Source of the DNA: Nymphaea colorata
Lineage: Eukaryota; Streptophyta; Magnoliopsida; Nymphaeales; Nymphaeaceae
Length of the DNA: 64,000 nt
Direction of reading: 5' to 3'
Assembly (NCBI RefSeq): GCF_008831285.2
Contig: NC_045140.1
Location: 13,185,036 to 13,249,035 of the forward strand
The notes under the pieces were generated by a model. The model was not told where the DNA came from, did not search any database, and saw only the letters and a program-made list of their open reading frames with translations. Positions 23,856 through 35,702 of this stretch are shown in pieces. The translations under genes and the position numbers were made by a program. Each line of letters starts with the position of its first letter. Within the stretch, counting starts at the first letter, position 1.

Positions 23856-24936
23856 ATGAGCGAAGAAGTGAAGCTGCATAGCATTTGGGAAAGCCCATTC
23901 GGTTTCAGAGTACAAATTGCCTTGAGCTTCAAGGGAATCGAGTATGAATACATAGAAGAATATTTGAAGGACAAGAGCGAGCTCCTGTTAAGATACAACC
24001 CAGTTCATAAGAAGGTCCCCGTGCTCGTTCATCGCGGGAAGCCGATACCAGAGTCGATGGTGATCATCGAATACGTCGAGGAAACCTGGCCAGAGAAGCC
24101 CATCTTGTCAGAAGATCTTCATGAGCGAGCTATGGCACGATTCTGGGCAAAATTTTCTGATGATAAGGTGAAAAATAATTCATCAGTTTGTGCAAACCTC
24201 TCTCTCCCTCTCCCTTCCTCTGTCACATACAAAGAGACAGACTTGTTTTATGCAAGGAAACTACACAGATCAAATTCATTCGAAATGGTCTATACTGATT
24301 ACAGGATCCAGGCATAAACACATACACATTATACCGGTTATTAGTGGAAAATCTATGGAGATTGGCTTTCCAAAGCATGGATTTTTCCATGTTTTGATAG
24401 TTTGAGAAACGCAGAGAAAACCGGGTAATCCCGCTGTCCAATTTCAGTTTAAAAACATGTTCTTGATTTTCTCAGTAGTGTTCTCCAATCCTTTCTCGAG
24501 GGATCGCACCACTTTTTTCTCTATATTCCCTTCATTCCTTGTTGGGGTACTCTCATGATTTTCCCTTTCCCTTTTCTAGTGCTCACCGGCAATTTTCAAA
24601 TATTTCTCCACCCAAGGTGAGGAGCATGATAAGGCCAAGGCAGAGCTAGTTGAGAATTTGAAGACACTGGAAGGTGCATTGAAGGGTAACAAATTCTTTG
24701 GTGGAGAGACGATCGGACTAGTTGATATTGCAGCAGGCTGGATGCCTATGTGGATCCAAAGAATTGAAGAGGTCCTTGGTAACAAAGTTGTTGAAGAAAA
24801 TAGTTTCCCACATCTGCAGGGTTGGTTCCATGACCTCCTGAATCTCCCTTTCGTGAACCAGAACCTGCCCCCACCTGAGAAACTCCGTGAGCACCTTAAG
24901 AACTTCCGCAACAGCTTGCTTGCACGATCAACCTAG
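23856..24936 (+). CDS. Tau-class glutathione S-transferase (two exons)
   Basis: Cytosolic enzyme expected to conjugate glutathione to electrophiles in detoxification. Exon 1 is 23,856-24,167 and exon 2 is 24,580-24,936. The GT donor at 24,168, AG acceptor at 24,578-24,579 and phase 0 give a 222-residue protein, the usual length. Exon 1 is the thioredoxin-fold domain. Ser13 in the WESPFGFRV segment is the expected tau catalytic serine, Val54-Pro55 is the cis-proline pair, and Glu66-Ser67 is the ESx glutathione-binding pair. Exon 2 is the all-helical substrate-binding domain, with [18 protein letters not shown] as the conserved N-capping region. A single intron at this place is typical of tau GSTs. 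The frame stays open into the intron to 24,317, so a simple ORF call gives a false 153-residue product. No disabling lesion is seen. Confidence 0.93.
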
Positions 24937-27197
24937 CCTGCTATCTTGATGCTTCCCAGTTGCTTACTCTTTAGCTTGCTAGTTACTTAGAGAAGAATGA
25001 CGGTGTGGTATACTTATAAATGGCATGTAACAATATATATCGATGCTTAATGCAAATTCTTGAGGTTCTCAGTTTACCCACATTTCTTCAACGATCTTGA
25101 TTGAAGAGACACGGAGGCCACTGATGGCCCTGAAAATTTTACTCTTTGTGGACAATAATTCACATGTTAAAAGGAAATTCTGGTTTTTTTTATTTCTATA
25201 AGCAAACAATTAAACAGCTATGATCATGAACCAACTAAGCATTCCAACTGGAACTGACTGAAATCTATTTCGAAGCTATTGATAACTGTGCAAAAGTCCA
25301 AATGAATCTTCATAACTGTGCAAAAGTCCAAATGAATCTTCATTCACAGTTAATCTCTACAAGTAAAAACAACCAAAGGGCATGTCATAAAATTTAAAGT
25401 TTGCACCATTGACTGATGAAATGCACGGAAAGACTGATCAAATGCACCAGAAAGAGGATGTACACTCCTTGAAAACAACATACATGGAATTTTGCCAATA
25501 TTGCCACCCCATTTTTACCATGACAAGGATACATAATATACAAGAAAATAACTAAATCAATTTTTGGCTCTAACACTGCTGTTTGCTATCACTTCTTGCC
25601 CAAGTTGGTGGACAGAGTGGAAATGAGTAAACAATCCACGTGCAAAACTTCCTTCGAGTGGCCATTTTATGGGGGCAACAAAGCCAACAACATGCACGAT
25701 AAATGCATGGATTCACAACCATCCCCTCACGTTTGTCCAAATTGACTGCTCCCTCCCTCATAAACTACAAAACCACTTCATTGCTCTAGTCTTGCACCCA
25801 AGGATGCACGCTTCAGTTTTGGACTGTTGATGACCGTCAATTTGAATGGCCCTAGACAGTCCACCCCAGCCAGGTGTGCTGAGCCTTACGGGATGACTCC
25901 TCTGCAACTGCAACGAGGTATTTGTAGAAAATTTCACTCATAGCAACTCATCACATACTTCTTAAACTATCATAAGACAGATCAAAAGTTCAAGGAGGAT
26001 TGTATGCCTGAAAAATTATTCTTACAATTCATTACTTTGAAAATGCCACCTTGCTATGCCAGAGCATGGTGCTAGTAGCTTCCTGAAAATGAAAATTCCT
26101 CAAAATTGACCACATCAAAATCTTAGTTCCTGAAAACAGTAATTGTCCTCAAGCTCCGCACTTTGATCCATGATAGAATTTCCAATGTGCTTTGATGAGG
26201 CATTTAGTTTCCCGACATTTTACTTTTACCACTGCATAGGACATTGCTTCTTGCTCCCAATTGCAGTATCACTTATTCATTAGATATTTGTTCTGCACAT
26301 ATTGGCATGCCATGATGCCACTTTAGGAGTCACATCCAACAAAATATCAACAATTTAGAGTTCCTCCAAAAACACATCCTCTTTAATCAACAACAAACAA
26401 ATAAGCTTGATTCCAGTGAAACTTAAGATCAACACAAGTTTATCTCAGATCCTCAAAAGATACATTTGAGCAAGCCATAAAGCACCAAAAAGAAAGTCAG
26501 TATTCTTTTAACACCTGCAGATACCATAGACCAGTCACCAGATCTGGTCTTCCATGCTCATGGAGGTGGCGTAACTCCATCATCTGGAGTCTAGAGTATG
26601 TCTTGTCTGCCAATTAGGATATCCTACTTACAACTCCAATTCTTGGGTTCAATAACGTAAAAGAACCAACTACTTGACATACATACCAACCTAAATCGCA
26701 TCTATCATGTAGTTCTCGAGTCAATCTTCATTCTCCTGTGCACATACAAAGCACCAGTTACCTTGACATAAGACAATTTTTTTATGCTGGTCACATGGAT
26801 AAATGTCATACCAACGCTTCACAGGCTTCTATTCCAAACAGATTTATCAGTCTAATCTGTCAGTTGTCTATCGCAGCTTCCTTATTCCTTTCTTTGCAGC
26901 AACTATGGCCATTGGACACTGACCATTTTATCCAATCAAATACATATTTAGGATTTTCACCAAATTACAAAGTAAGTTGATACTCTCTGCATTAACGCTT
27001 TCGTTACCCAACTTCAGAATCCCAAAAATCAAGATTCAGTATGAACAACAGCAGCACCATTTACAAATCCAGCCAAATAGAATTCCCCTCTTGCTGGCAG
27101 ACTGAACTAGAAACAGGCCTCTTTACAACAATAATGTCATATAAACTTATGACCTGGTCATAACAAATCCATAGGTTTCCATAAGATGAGTTTCTTC
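24937..27197. other. No gene supported; GST 3' end and spacer
   Basis: The first 150 bp hold the probable GST 3' UTR. Beyond that I find no coding similarity on either strand. A 31-bp perfect tandem duplication (ATAACTGTGCAAAAGTCCAA...) lies at about 25,281-25,342. Confidence 0.5.
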
Positions 27198-27531
27198 CAT
27201 TGTCACATATATCGTCTATGGGTACTATACCGCAAGGAATTTCTCGAGTATAATACAACAAAGTTGTATATCTGAGGAATATCTCGAGAAAATCTCGACC
27301 AATTTTTAAAAAATTTAAAACATTTAATAAATCCTAAAAATTATAAAAAAATAAAATTATTAAAAAATACAAAAAACGCAAAAAAAATGCATATAATACA
27401 CGTTCTTTTATGTTTGTTTTTCTGGCATTTTTTTAAAAAAGAAGCGTTTAATTGCCATTTTATACGGGTGACTTATTTCTCGGGTAATATGCATGTTTTT
27501 TTCCAAATAATGTGTGTTTTATGTGACAATA
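27198..27531. mobile_element. MITE, CATTGTCAC terminal-repeat family (copy 1)
   Basis: A 334-bp element starting CATTGTCACATATATCG and ending ATGTGACAATA, flanked by GTTTCTTC (27,190-27,197) and CTTTCTTC (27,532-27,539), a near-perfect 8-bp target duplication. The interior is AT-rich and holds fragments such as TTATACGGGTGA and TCTCGGGTAATATG that reappear in the 823-bp relative at 34,004. Non-coding. Confidence 0.7.
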
Positions 27532-28304
27532 CTTTCTTCTCGTATTTGAACCAGCTTCCTTTGGCAGCTTATTGACTTAAGCGGCTTGGGCCTTGGGGTA
27601 CTTGCGAAAATTCCAACAGCAACTTAGATTGGTCATATCTTGCAATTGAAAAAGAGTCAGTAATACTTTATTGCATTTGATGCATCTTGGAAAATGTTCT
27701 CATGCAAAGGGAGAAGCATTTCCACAGTGAAAGGGCATCAGGAACTCAGAGAAAATTTCGAAAAACTTCAAATAATGAGAAAGAAAGGCAAACCTGCTCC
27801 ATCAACTACACAATCTTATCAAAACACATCCCAGGAACCAATGAAGATCAAAAAGTAAAATTTCAGATGCAAAACCGAATTCAGCTCTTTACTTTAATTG
27901 AAATTTGAAAATCAGGGATGCCCCCAATGAAAACCTTAAATTACATAATTAACCAGATCATGTGCCTATTTCATGTCAAACATTAATGAACAGATATCCA
28001 TATTTATTAAATATACTTCATAAGAAACCTCTCATAACAGGTAAATGTAACTAAAAGGCTAATATCTAACAGGACACCTAGAAAAAAAAAAACCATCACC
28101 TTCTTCACACTAACCAGCATTTCATCTCAAAGTAGTTCTAACTTTGTTAATTAGCAAAACAGCACGTCAGTACAATTACATTTGAGAACAGGCAGCAGAT
28201 AAAACAAGAATTGCTTCCGTGAAGCCCGCGGAAGAAAAGAAAAGGGGAAGAATAATGCTAAATCCCACACCCAAAAGGCAAGTGATTCAGCAAAAAACCT
28301 TTTA
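27532..28304. other. Probable 3' UTR and spacer of the SWP73/BAF60 gene
   Basis: No coding signal. The part next to 28,304 would be transcribed as the 3' UTR of the minus-strand gene; an exact polyadenylation site could not be chosen. Confidence 0.4.
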
Positions 28305-30037
28305 TCATGTGGCTCCCGGTGCATCACTTCCACCAGCAGGCTTACGATTCAAATAGCGAATGACAGCATCCTCAACCCTGTTCACTCGCACCACAACAAG
28401 AATAAGGTAACAAACAAAGGCACCGCTAAGCATCGTACAAAGAAACGAAGTGAAGATACTTACCATGGTTGATTATAGAATTCTGCACGCCGCTCCTTTT
28501 CGGCATTCCTACTTGCTTCTCCGGCGACCAGCTTCAAGTCCTTACTCTGCGATGCAATAAGGGCATTGATAAACTCCACAGGCGACTGGCTAAATCCCAA
28601 AAAGAATGCCCTCCTCTTCCGGTGCTCATGGATCCTCTTGATTGCAGAAGAAATGGCCTCGTCACACGCTTCAATCTCTTTATGCTTCTCCGTATTCGCC
28701 AGAAAGGCAGCCATCTCCTTCTGCAGAGGGAAGGGGACGTCCACCAGAACGTCGTAAGCTACGCTGCCCACTGGCATTTCACCAGACAACCTGATCCTGT
28801 GTTCCAATTGTATAGCTTGAGGAGGAGATAAATGAGGAGATATCTTATGTGATACTGCAGTGAATTTCATTTTCTCTTCATTGAAGACCTTTCGGAGCGG
28901 TGGATCGCAGATGAAGAAAGAGGGATCTGCTGGATTCTGCAGCTTCCTGGCCTTCACATAGTGCCATATAGCAGCTAGAATTCTCGGACGGGTGTCGACT
29001 TCAATCCCCAGAACCTCCATTAGTGCCGGTGACAATTTGAACTTCTCTGGCACGTAATTCATCTCGAGACGAATACCGGCTGTGAATTCTTTGTCCCCAA
29101 TTCGCTTAATTTCGAAACCTTCGTGCTGGACCGGCGAGCGAGCATTTTCCCACACAATTGTTGGGTTCTCAGGGTACATAGTCGGGTCCAAGGTAACTGT
29201 GATTCTCTTGAAAAATGCAGAAAATTTCGGGAACGAATGATTCGGCTTTGGAATGCCACCCGCTGGCTCCGGTTCAGAACCATCCTCCAGAATCCTCCCA
29301 ACTATCTTTAGCGACCACGATGGCGTCTCCCCAGGCCCGCGCTCATGAGGAGCCTTGTTCTGGTTGGCGTACGTGTTGAAGATGTATATTCGGAGTGTCT
29401 TCTGCATCGAAGGCGGGTTCTTGAGCGACTCCTGAATGTCGATTTTCTTCCTCATCAAGGCCGCATCTACACGGCTCTCGAACTCGAGGAGCTGCGTGTA
29501 GAGGGCAGATTCCGGCAAGAGCGCAGCCACGCGGTCAGGCAACTGCTTCTCGGGAAGCTTTCGCTTCTTCCGGCGGGCGGCCGGGGTGAGCTCCGCCGAC
29601 TTCAATGCAGCAGCAATACTGGCGCTCGTGGGCGTTCCAGCGGGGCGGACGGGCGGCTTTTGCTGGGCCCTCTTTGCATTCGCTGAGCTCGGCGTGGATA
29701 GAGTAGGAGAAGATGAATGGAGATTCTGGACCTGAGGTTGGCCGTGGACGATGGACTGCGTCTGCATCTGCAGGTGGGACTGGGGTTGGAACTGAGGGTG
29801 GGCCGACTGCACCTGCACCTGAGCCTGAACGAAAGCCTGCGTCTGAAAGGGGCTCTGGAAGTGGGGCGGGGGGGCGACTGCCGGCTGCGAATTGAGGATC
29901 GTCGGCGGGTTCACCGCCGTCGAAGGCGTCGGGATCATGGACTGCGGGGGCGGCATGGCCGAGTTGCCCAGCGAGCCAGGAGCGCCGGGCTGCCGCATCT
30001 GGTTGGTGCTGGCGTTGCCGCTCGTATTCGTCGCCAT
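28305..30037 (-). CDS. SWP73: SWI/SNF complex subunit SWP73/BAF60 (SWIB domain protein)
   Basis: Nuclear accessory subunit of SWI/SNF chromatin-remodelling complexes, linking the ATPase core to transcription factors (family knowledge). Exon 1 runs 30,037 to 28,464 and exon 2 28,377 to 28,305, joined across a 86-bp GT-AG intron that splits a Trp codon. The result is 548 residues, close to plant homologues. The ATG at 30,037 is chosen over an in-frame ATG 16 codons upstream because it starts the family's MATNT-like N-terminus. Residues 1-110 are rich in Gln, Pro and Ser. [20 protein letters not shown] is the conserved basic start of the core. A SWIB/MDM2 fold spans about 333-408 ([20 protein letters not shown] to VFNEEKMKF), followed by a long helical tail with an [12 protein letters not shown] motif. 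Exon 2 adds [16 protein letters not shown], a signature C-terminus. It appears intact. Confidence 0.95.
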
Positions 30038-30111
30038 GGCTTCGTACGATAAACTGAAACCCCAACCTTCGAAGGGGAGCTTCAAAGAGCTCTAACCAAA
30101 ACCCTCTTGCA

Positions 30112-30160
30112 AAACCCTATACTCATCTTCGAAAAAGAACGCCCAAAAATAAAACCCTAG
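30112..30160 (-). promoter_or_regulatory. Two telo-box motifs in the SWP73 5' leader
   Basis: AAACCCTAT (30,112-30,120) and AAACCCTAG (30,152-30,160) lie 75-125 bp upstream of the start codon. AAACCCTA telo-boxes are frequent near starts of growth-linked plant genes and can recruit telobox-binding factors. Function here is inference. Confidence 0.5.
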
Positions 30161-32756
30161 AAGCTTTCCTCTTTGATGCAGAAAAGAAGTGCAGAAATCG
30201 AAACAGTGAAAACCGGTATGAAATGACGATGGTTCTCCGGAGATGGATCCGTGAAACTCCTCTACCTTCTTTGGCTTTGCTGTAGAGTTTCGTGGTCCGG
30301 CGAAAGATGAAGGGACAAGGGAGGAGGTGGAGACGGAAACTGTTCCGCAGGTACAGCAAAGCAGGTTGCCCCGTGTTCCGTGTGGGTCTTCTGATGGATC
30401 GGATCCTAACTGGATCGGACCCGAATATTTAACAAAGTTGCCTCCTCTTTTGCGTTTGATGGTCTAAGGACTCGAGAACTACTGGTCTAAATCAAGCCCT
30501 CCCTTTGATCAATCGGACTTTTTTTTTTCAATGCAAAGAAATAAAATAAAAGTCTTATGCGTAGATCTTAAGTTTAATTTGATGAACCCATGAACTTTAT
30601 CACACATCTTTCGTTGTATCAGTATAAAAGCATACCATATCATATTCATGAATTTCCGATCAACCAAATGAAATGCCCCCTTAAAAAAAAAAAAGGGTCT
30701 TGGATTCCCGTTCGCCTATTGCTTACTATTTCTACGTTTTTTCTTATTGCTGTAGCAATTGTGGAAACTTGAAATGGATTTTCTTTATAAGATATAAAAA
30801 AGAAAAACATTTTTTTCAGAACCAGAAACTTTAGTAAAGAGCATTAACCGCTCTCAAATCATCCTTGTTCCAAAATCGAAGGAGCAAGTAACATTGGAGT
30901 CTTCCGGCCCATATCACTATGCTATCTAATCGCACTATTGAAGACCAGATTCTCGCTGTTCATGAAGTGATCAACAGGTAAGTCGGCCCTCCTAAAACTT
31001 GATATTGTAAAAGCATGTACTAATTTGAAATGGCCTTTTTGCTCATACTTTATATAAAAAACAAAAATACCTCATCTCCCTTTTGGTGCATATTTGTTGC
31101 GTGCACAATGGTCTGCACGTAACTCAATCTCCTTTGCACTAATGATGGAAATCCTCTCAAGAAGAATAAGATGGGAAAGAGAGAGAGAGAGGATCAATAG
31201 AAATGCCGAACATAATAGAGACTACCGATAAATCCAGGGATATTCTGTGCGGTTGATATGATGATGATATGTAAAGCCAAAAAAGCATTCAATCAGATGC
31301 ATCAATGAGATCTTCCTAAAGCTGGATTAATAATTAACCTTTAAAAGTATTATATCATTCCATTTCATGTGAAATAACACTTTTAAGTCATTAATTATCT
31401 GGGTTGGACCCTAATTTTCCAATATCATACTTGGGATTGCCTCTTTTCGGCAGCAAACTTCAAGTGGAGAATTGTGAAGCTTTAGTTGAGAAAGTAAGCA
31501 GGCGACTGGCAAGCTGGAAAAAATGGTTTTTATCCATCTCAAGCAGAATCTTTTTAGTATGATATATCAAATAATTGGATATTGGATGATGGCCTTCAAA
31601 TTTCCCGGCAGTCTTTATGCTAACCATTAACGGAGGAGGGGCCTGGATTGATTCAGCTGAACACATGCAATCGAGCTATGCATTCCGAATTAGTAATATC
31701 CAATTCATGATGGGTCCAGCTAGTTAGATCAAAATATTTAAGAAATTTCAGTCTATTGACGTGTAAGATAAAAGCGAAAAACTCCTGGCCCTGAAAAGGC
31801 ATCTTATGGGGATGGGAAGAAATTTGTTACATGACAAGATGGCAAGTGGGTGATGCTCATTCCACGCGACTTGGGGCTAATATCAGATGAAGATATTAAG
31901 ATGTTACTCGCATCGATAACAGCTCCTTATATTAAACGTGTAATCAATAGTATCAGTTTATGTAATCAAAGACGTCATTTACTATGGGGTAGGGTATTAG
32001 AGAAGTATCAAAAATGAAGAGAAAATATTTCCACCGTCAAACCATTGGTGGATCGAAGCCAAATATGCTGCAGGCCTCCATCTGGAGGAGTGGGGCAATC
32101 CCAAGAGCTAAGCAGGTAGCTTGTCTTGCAACGGGGGGGCAGACTTTTGACAATGGATAGAAGCCAATTGATGCCCAGTGTGCTGTGAGACTATAAAACG
32201 TATACCTCATGTATTCATCCAATCTAAGAAACGAAAGTGGTATGGAAATTTATAATGAAAACTTTTTTACAAGACCATTCCCAATGCAAATTCTTTATTT
32301 AGTTTGTGGGTATGGTGGCAAACAGAGAATTCAAAGGTAAGTGGATGACAAAAATTTGGAAACCAGCATTTCCAATGACATTATGGTGGGTGGAAAAACA
32401 GAAAATCATGATTTTCGCCATTATTGTTCAAAGTCACTATCATTTCATTAGCTTTAACCTCTACCACATTTGCACTTGCACTTGCAAACTTGTCTAGCTT
32501 TCTTGCCACATTTGAACTTGTAGGGCTGCAACTTTCATCCATACTTGAAGACCTTCATGATATAAAATGAACAAAATACATGTTTCAGTAATTGTCATTG
32601 TTATTGCAGCAATTTCTAAAAGAGAACTTAAAATAAAGTTGTAAATAATGTGATGATCCATAAAGGTCACCAACAATGCAGCAAAAAAAAAAATTTGTTA
32701 TTATCATGAAATGATGACACCATCATATTATCTTTGCTATAAGACTTATTTTGAAC
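30161..32756. other. SWP73 promoter and spacer, no gene seen
   Basis: Besides the promoter-proximal part of the minus-strand gene, I see only short interrupted frames. TTTGCGTTTGATGGTC near 30,450 is another occurrence of the element-edge motif discussed elsewhere. Confidence 0.45.
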
Positions 32757-33155
32757 CATTGTCACAAATTTTAATGGCAATATTTTTCCCAGATTTTTTT
32801 GGCAAAATTGTTCTTCTCAAAAAAATCTCTGCAAAAACTCAGAAACTTTAAAAAATGAAAAAAAAAAATCAAAAATTAGGTAAAAATGCAATAACTCAGA
32901 AACAAAAAAGAAAATATAAATAAAGCTAGGCAAAAGTGATCAAAAGAAGGCCTTCATGATGAAAAATAATGTAGTTTAAGTTTAATCTTGAATCCTTAAT
33001 GTTAAAAAAAGAAAAATGAAAAAAATCGAAAAAAAATGTGGAAAACTCAATAAATATATTTCCTGTTTTTTAAAATATCATGATTTTTTCTGTTTTTTAG
33101 TATTTTTCTCATTAATATCATGATTTTTTCGAGAATATTGTGAAATTTGTGCCAC
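32757..33155. mobile_element. MITE, CATTGTCAC family (diverged copy 2)
   Basis: The left end is CATTGTCACAAATTTTAATG. The right end, reverse-complemented, reads TGGCACAAATTTCACAATAT. The interior is A-rich with repeated AACTCAGAAAC and internal inverted segments (ATATCATGATTTTTTC twice near 33,077 and 33,116). The termini are diverged and no clear target duplication is visible. Non-coding. Confidence 0.5.
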
Positions 33156-33764
33156 TCTTTGGAACACATGGAGATACTTACTTTTTTCAAAGGAAAATAT
33201 ATATCGCGCTATTATCCGTTGCACATGAGAAGTACCACGACATGAGTACATAAACAACTACTTTACACATGATAATGTACCTCACAACAAACCGTACATA
33301 CTGTATATCATCTTAAATAGTACGATTATTCCCTTCGAGCTATTACTGAAGTTAATCTTCTGTTGATCGATATACATATTATCCATACAATCTATTTTCA
33401 CATGGCAAGGGTTATCAGGAGCTAATTCATATGTGTCGACAAGCCAGTACATAATCCACCTCAGTAACAAAGTAGCAAGAATACAGACAATAAAGAGAAC
33501 AAGTGGAAGCACGTTTGTACGCAACCTATAAGGTAAACTTGGTTAAATTCACGTATATGGCAAGCTGGGTAGAGTTCTCAAAGGAAACGAATTACTGACA
33601 GCCCCTATTTTAATCAACATCAACATGTTTCAGTCCGAACCATGCAAAGGTTTCAACGAGAACTTAACAAAATAGAATGCGACGTTCCACCAGCTTATAA
33701 CAACAAGGGTGATATTGACATTTGAAACAAAAACAAGTTCTCGAAAAAATAATTCCAACCCTTT

Positions 33765-33995
33765 AGAGGTCGTTTGATTATTGTCCATTGAGACGGGACA
33801 GACAGACGTCATGTTCATTACACTAGTGTCTTGTCCTCATGGACAATAGTGTTTTTTGTCCACCGTTTGATGATTTTAAGAACGAAACATTATGTTCATC
33901 TTGTCCAGTGTTTGTTTCGCATATATCTGTTTTGTCTTTTCTGTCTGTCCGCCTGATATTTGTTTTAAGAAGGATTTTCTCATGAACCTCTTTGG
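33765..33995 (+). mobile_element. Terminal arm of an AGAGGTCGTTTGAT element family
   Basis: Starts AGAGGTCGTTTGATTATTGT and continues with GGACAGACAGACGTC, TTGTCCACCGTTTGATGAT and CTGTCTGTCC motifs. The same sequence of motifs appears reverse-complemented at 42,550-42,786. It looks like the subterminal region of a non-autonomous DNA transposon. The CATTGTCAC element at 34,004 is inserted directly after it. Confidence 0.6.
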
Positions 33996-34003
33996 GTTTT
34001 AAG

Positions 34004-34826
34004 CATTGTCACATAAGACGCTAACGGGTATAATACGGTGAGGAAAAAAACAGGTATAATACGACGAAGAAAAAAATCTCGGGAATAAAACGGAAAAAAG
34101 ACGGTAAATTTTTAAAAAATAAATAAAAAAATCCTAACAATTATATAAAAATAAAATAAATGAGAAATTAAAAAAACATTAGAAAATAGCTAGATAAGCA
34201 ACAAATTTTAGGTACATGTCTCAAACAATTTGCCAACTTAAAAATTGAAAATAAAGTTTAAATTGAAAATAAAGTTTAAAGTTAATAAATTCTTCCCCTT
34301 CCCCTCGCAAGTGAACTCCAGCAAGAGGCGGGAAATGAGAAAATCAAAAACGGAAAAAGGAGAGGATGGCGGGAAGTTAATAAGCCCCTTTTTCTTTTAA
34401 AAAGACGTTTTCGCCATTAAAAGGAGCATCCAAGTTTAAAAAAACCAATTCGTTTACAAATATTACATGCGTGCCATCCTTTAAAAAGACATTTTTGCCA
34501 TTAAAAGGAGCGTCAAAGTTAAAAAAAACCAATTCGTTTACAAATATTACAGGCATGCCATCCTTTAAAAAGACGTTTTTGCCATTAAAAGGAGCATCCA
34601 AGTTACAAAAAACCAATTCTTTTACAAATATTACACGCGTGCCATTTCTTTTAAAAACATGTCTTAAAAAACGTGGAAGACGGGTATAAAACGCGTTTTA
34701 TACGCGTCTTTTATTTTTAAACGTTTTTTTGAAAAAAACGCGTTTTATTCCCGTTTTATACGGTAAAGACGTTTTTAACGTATAATACGCGTTTTTTATA
34801 AAATAACGGCGTTTTTTGTGACAATG
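34004..34826. mobile_element. MITE, CATTGTCAC family (copy 3, 823 bp, 8-bp target duplication)
   Basis: Left end CATTGTCACATAAGACGC and right end GTTTTTTGTGACAATG form an inverted repeat, flanked by perfect 8-bp copies of GTTTTAAG (33,996-34,003 and 34,827-34,834). An 8-bp duplication fits hAT and some Mutator elements. Subterminal parts carry many CGTTTTATAC/GTATAATACG words in both orientations. The core holds three 84-bp tandem repeats. No transposase is encoded. Confidence 0.8.
34396..34660. repeat. 84-bp tandem repeat, three copies plus partial
   Basis: Units begin TTTTAAAAAGACGTTTT near 34,396, 34,480 and 34,564, with a truncated fourth near 34,648. Each contains GCCATTAAAAGGAGC, AAACCAATTCGTTTACAAA and ATTACA-GC-TGCCAT. 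Because 84 is a multiple of three, both strands show repetitive open frames. I regard these as by-products of the repeat inside a MITE. Confidence 0.9.
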
Positions 34827-34834
34827 GTTTTAAG

Positions 34835-35539
34835 AAGGATGTCAATGGTTCCGATGCAATATGACATTATATTCAAACCCGAATTCAAGTAAACAAATTT
34901 GATAATATATATCCAATTACGACCAAACAATCATTATATTCACTCCACAAATTTTATAATCATTATAAAAAACGAAATTTAGTCTATGATATGTGATTGG
35001 GACACATAGAGACAAGAGTAGCAACATTACAATTTCCTTCTTTTTTTTTCTTCTTGCCCTTTTGTTCTTCAATAAAACGTTGAAGAAAAGGCTCCGCCTT
35101 CATGATGACAAATGGTAAGCAACCAAGGCTGTTTGTTTCTTCCTTGACACCAAATTCTGGGGGGAAAGGACACCGGCAACATTCATTCTAAAACATGAAG
35201 CTGCTAATCTCGTCAAAAGCTTGACAGAGGATGCACCGATTGCACGTTTGATCACCATAAATAAAAATTTGTAAAGCAAAATTATATGTCTTATGACATG
35301 TCTAATCAGTTCTAAAGAAACATGTTTCAGTTCATGTGCGTAGAGAAAAACTCAACCTCACATATGTGAAATTCCAGCAAAAAAGCATATAAATTCAAAA
35401 AATTCAAGTTGGCATATGACAATTCTAGCCAAACATACATAAACCACAAAAATGTAAGCATATACATGAAAATGAAGCAAAAAACAGGTACGTTCAAACT
35501 TACATAATGCAATTCTAGGCAAAAGGAGACAAACTCAAA
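34835..35539. other. No gene seen
   Basis: AT-rich spacer between the MITE and the prefoldin remnant. Only short interrupted frames are present. Confidence 0.45.
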
Positions 35540-35702
35540 TTTACATATGCTGACTTGATTCTAGTCCAATTAGAACAAAATCTCAAATTTATTGACCTAG
35601 AGATAGAAGTTGGCGAGTACTCACTTGTGCTTGATGCGATTAAGCCACTTGAGCCTTCAGCCATCAAGAATCTGCTACCAGATGATAAGTGGTGTGCTTT
35701 AG
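35540..35702 (+). pseudogene. Prefoldin subunit 2 fragment
   Basis: The plus frame from 35,555 reads FIDLEIEVGEYSLVLDAIKP, then LEPS. After a shift of one frame it reads CYQMISGVL and hits a stop at 35,700-35,702. Together these match the stretch of prefoldin subunit 2 (a coiled-coil cytosolic chaperone subunit that delivers unfolded actin and tubulin) that joins the first helix to the beta-hairpin, where the usual text is E-LE-EVSEH-LV--A--PL-P followed by CYRMIGGVLVERT. The frameshift near 35,670 and the stop make it non-functional. The flanking exons were not found. TTGATTCTAG just before it could be an old splice acceptor. Confidence 0.55.

Noticed and set aside
23856-24317. Single-exon 153-residue GST
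   Set aside because: Similarity to GST stops at 24,167, where a GT donor occurs, and resumes in phase at 24,580. The extra residues are intron translation.
30038-30085. Upstream ATG adding 16 residues to SWP73
   Set aside because: The added residues do not resemble the family N-terminus, whereas the ATG at 30,037 does. The longer form cannot be fully excluded.
28469-30095. Several plus-strand frames across the SWP73 exon
   Set aside because: They are shadows of the minus-strand gene caused by its GC-rich coding sequence.
30590-30772. Frame ending WIPVRLLLTISTFFLIAVAIVET, looking like a small membrane protein
   Set aside because: I could not match it to any plastid or mitochondrial small protein, and it starts in non-coding-like sequence. 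Insufficient support.
32037-32222. Minus frame MDEYMRYTFYSLTAHWASIG
   Set aside because: A short isolated frame without similarity or splice context.
34377-34689. Repetitive open frames on both strands (FNGKNVFLKDG and LPLKGASKL)
   Set aside because: They come from an 84-bp tandem repeat within a MITE; the multiple-of-three period keeps frames open.
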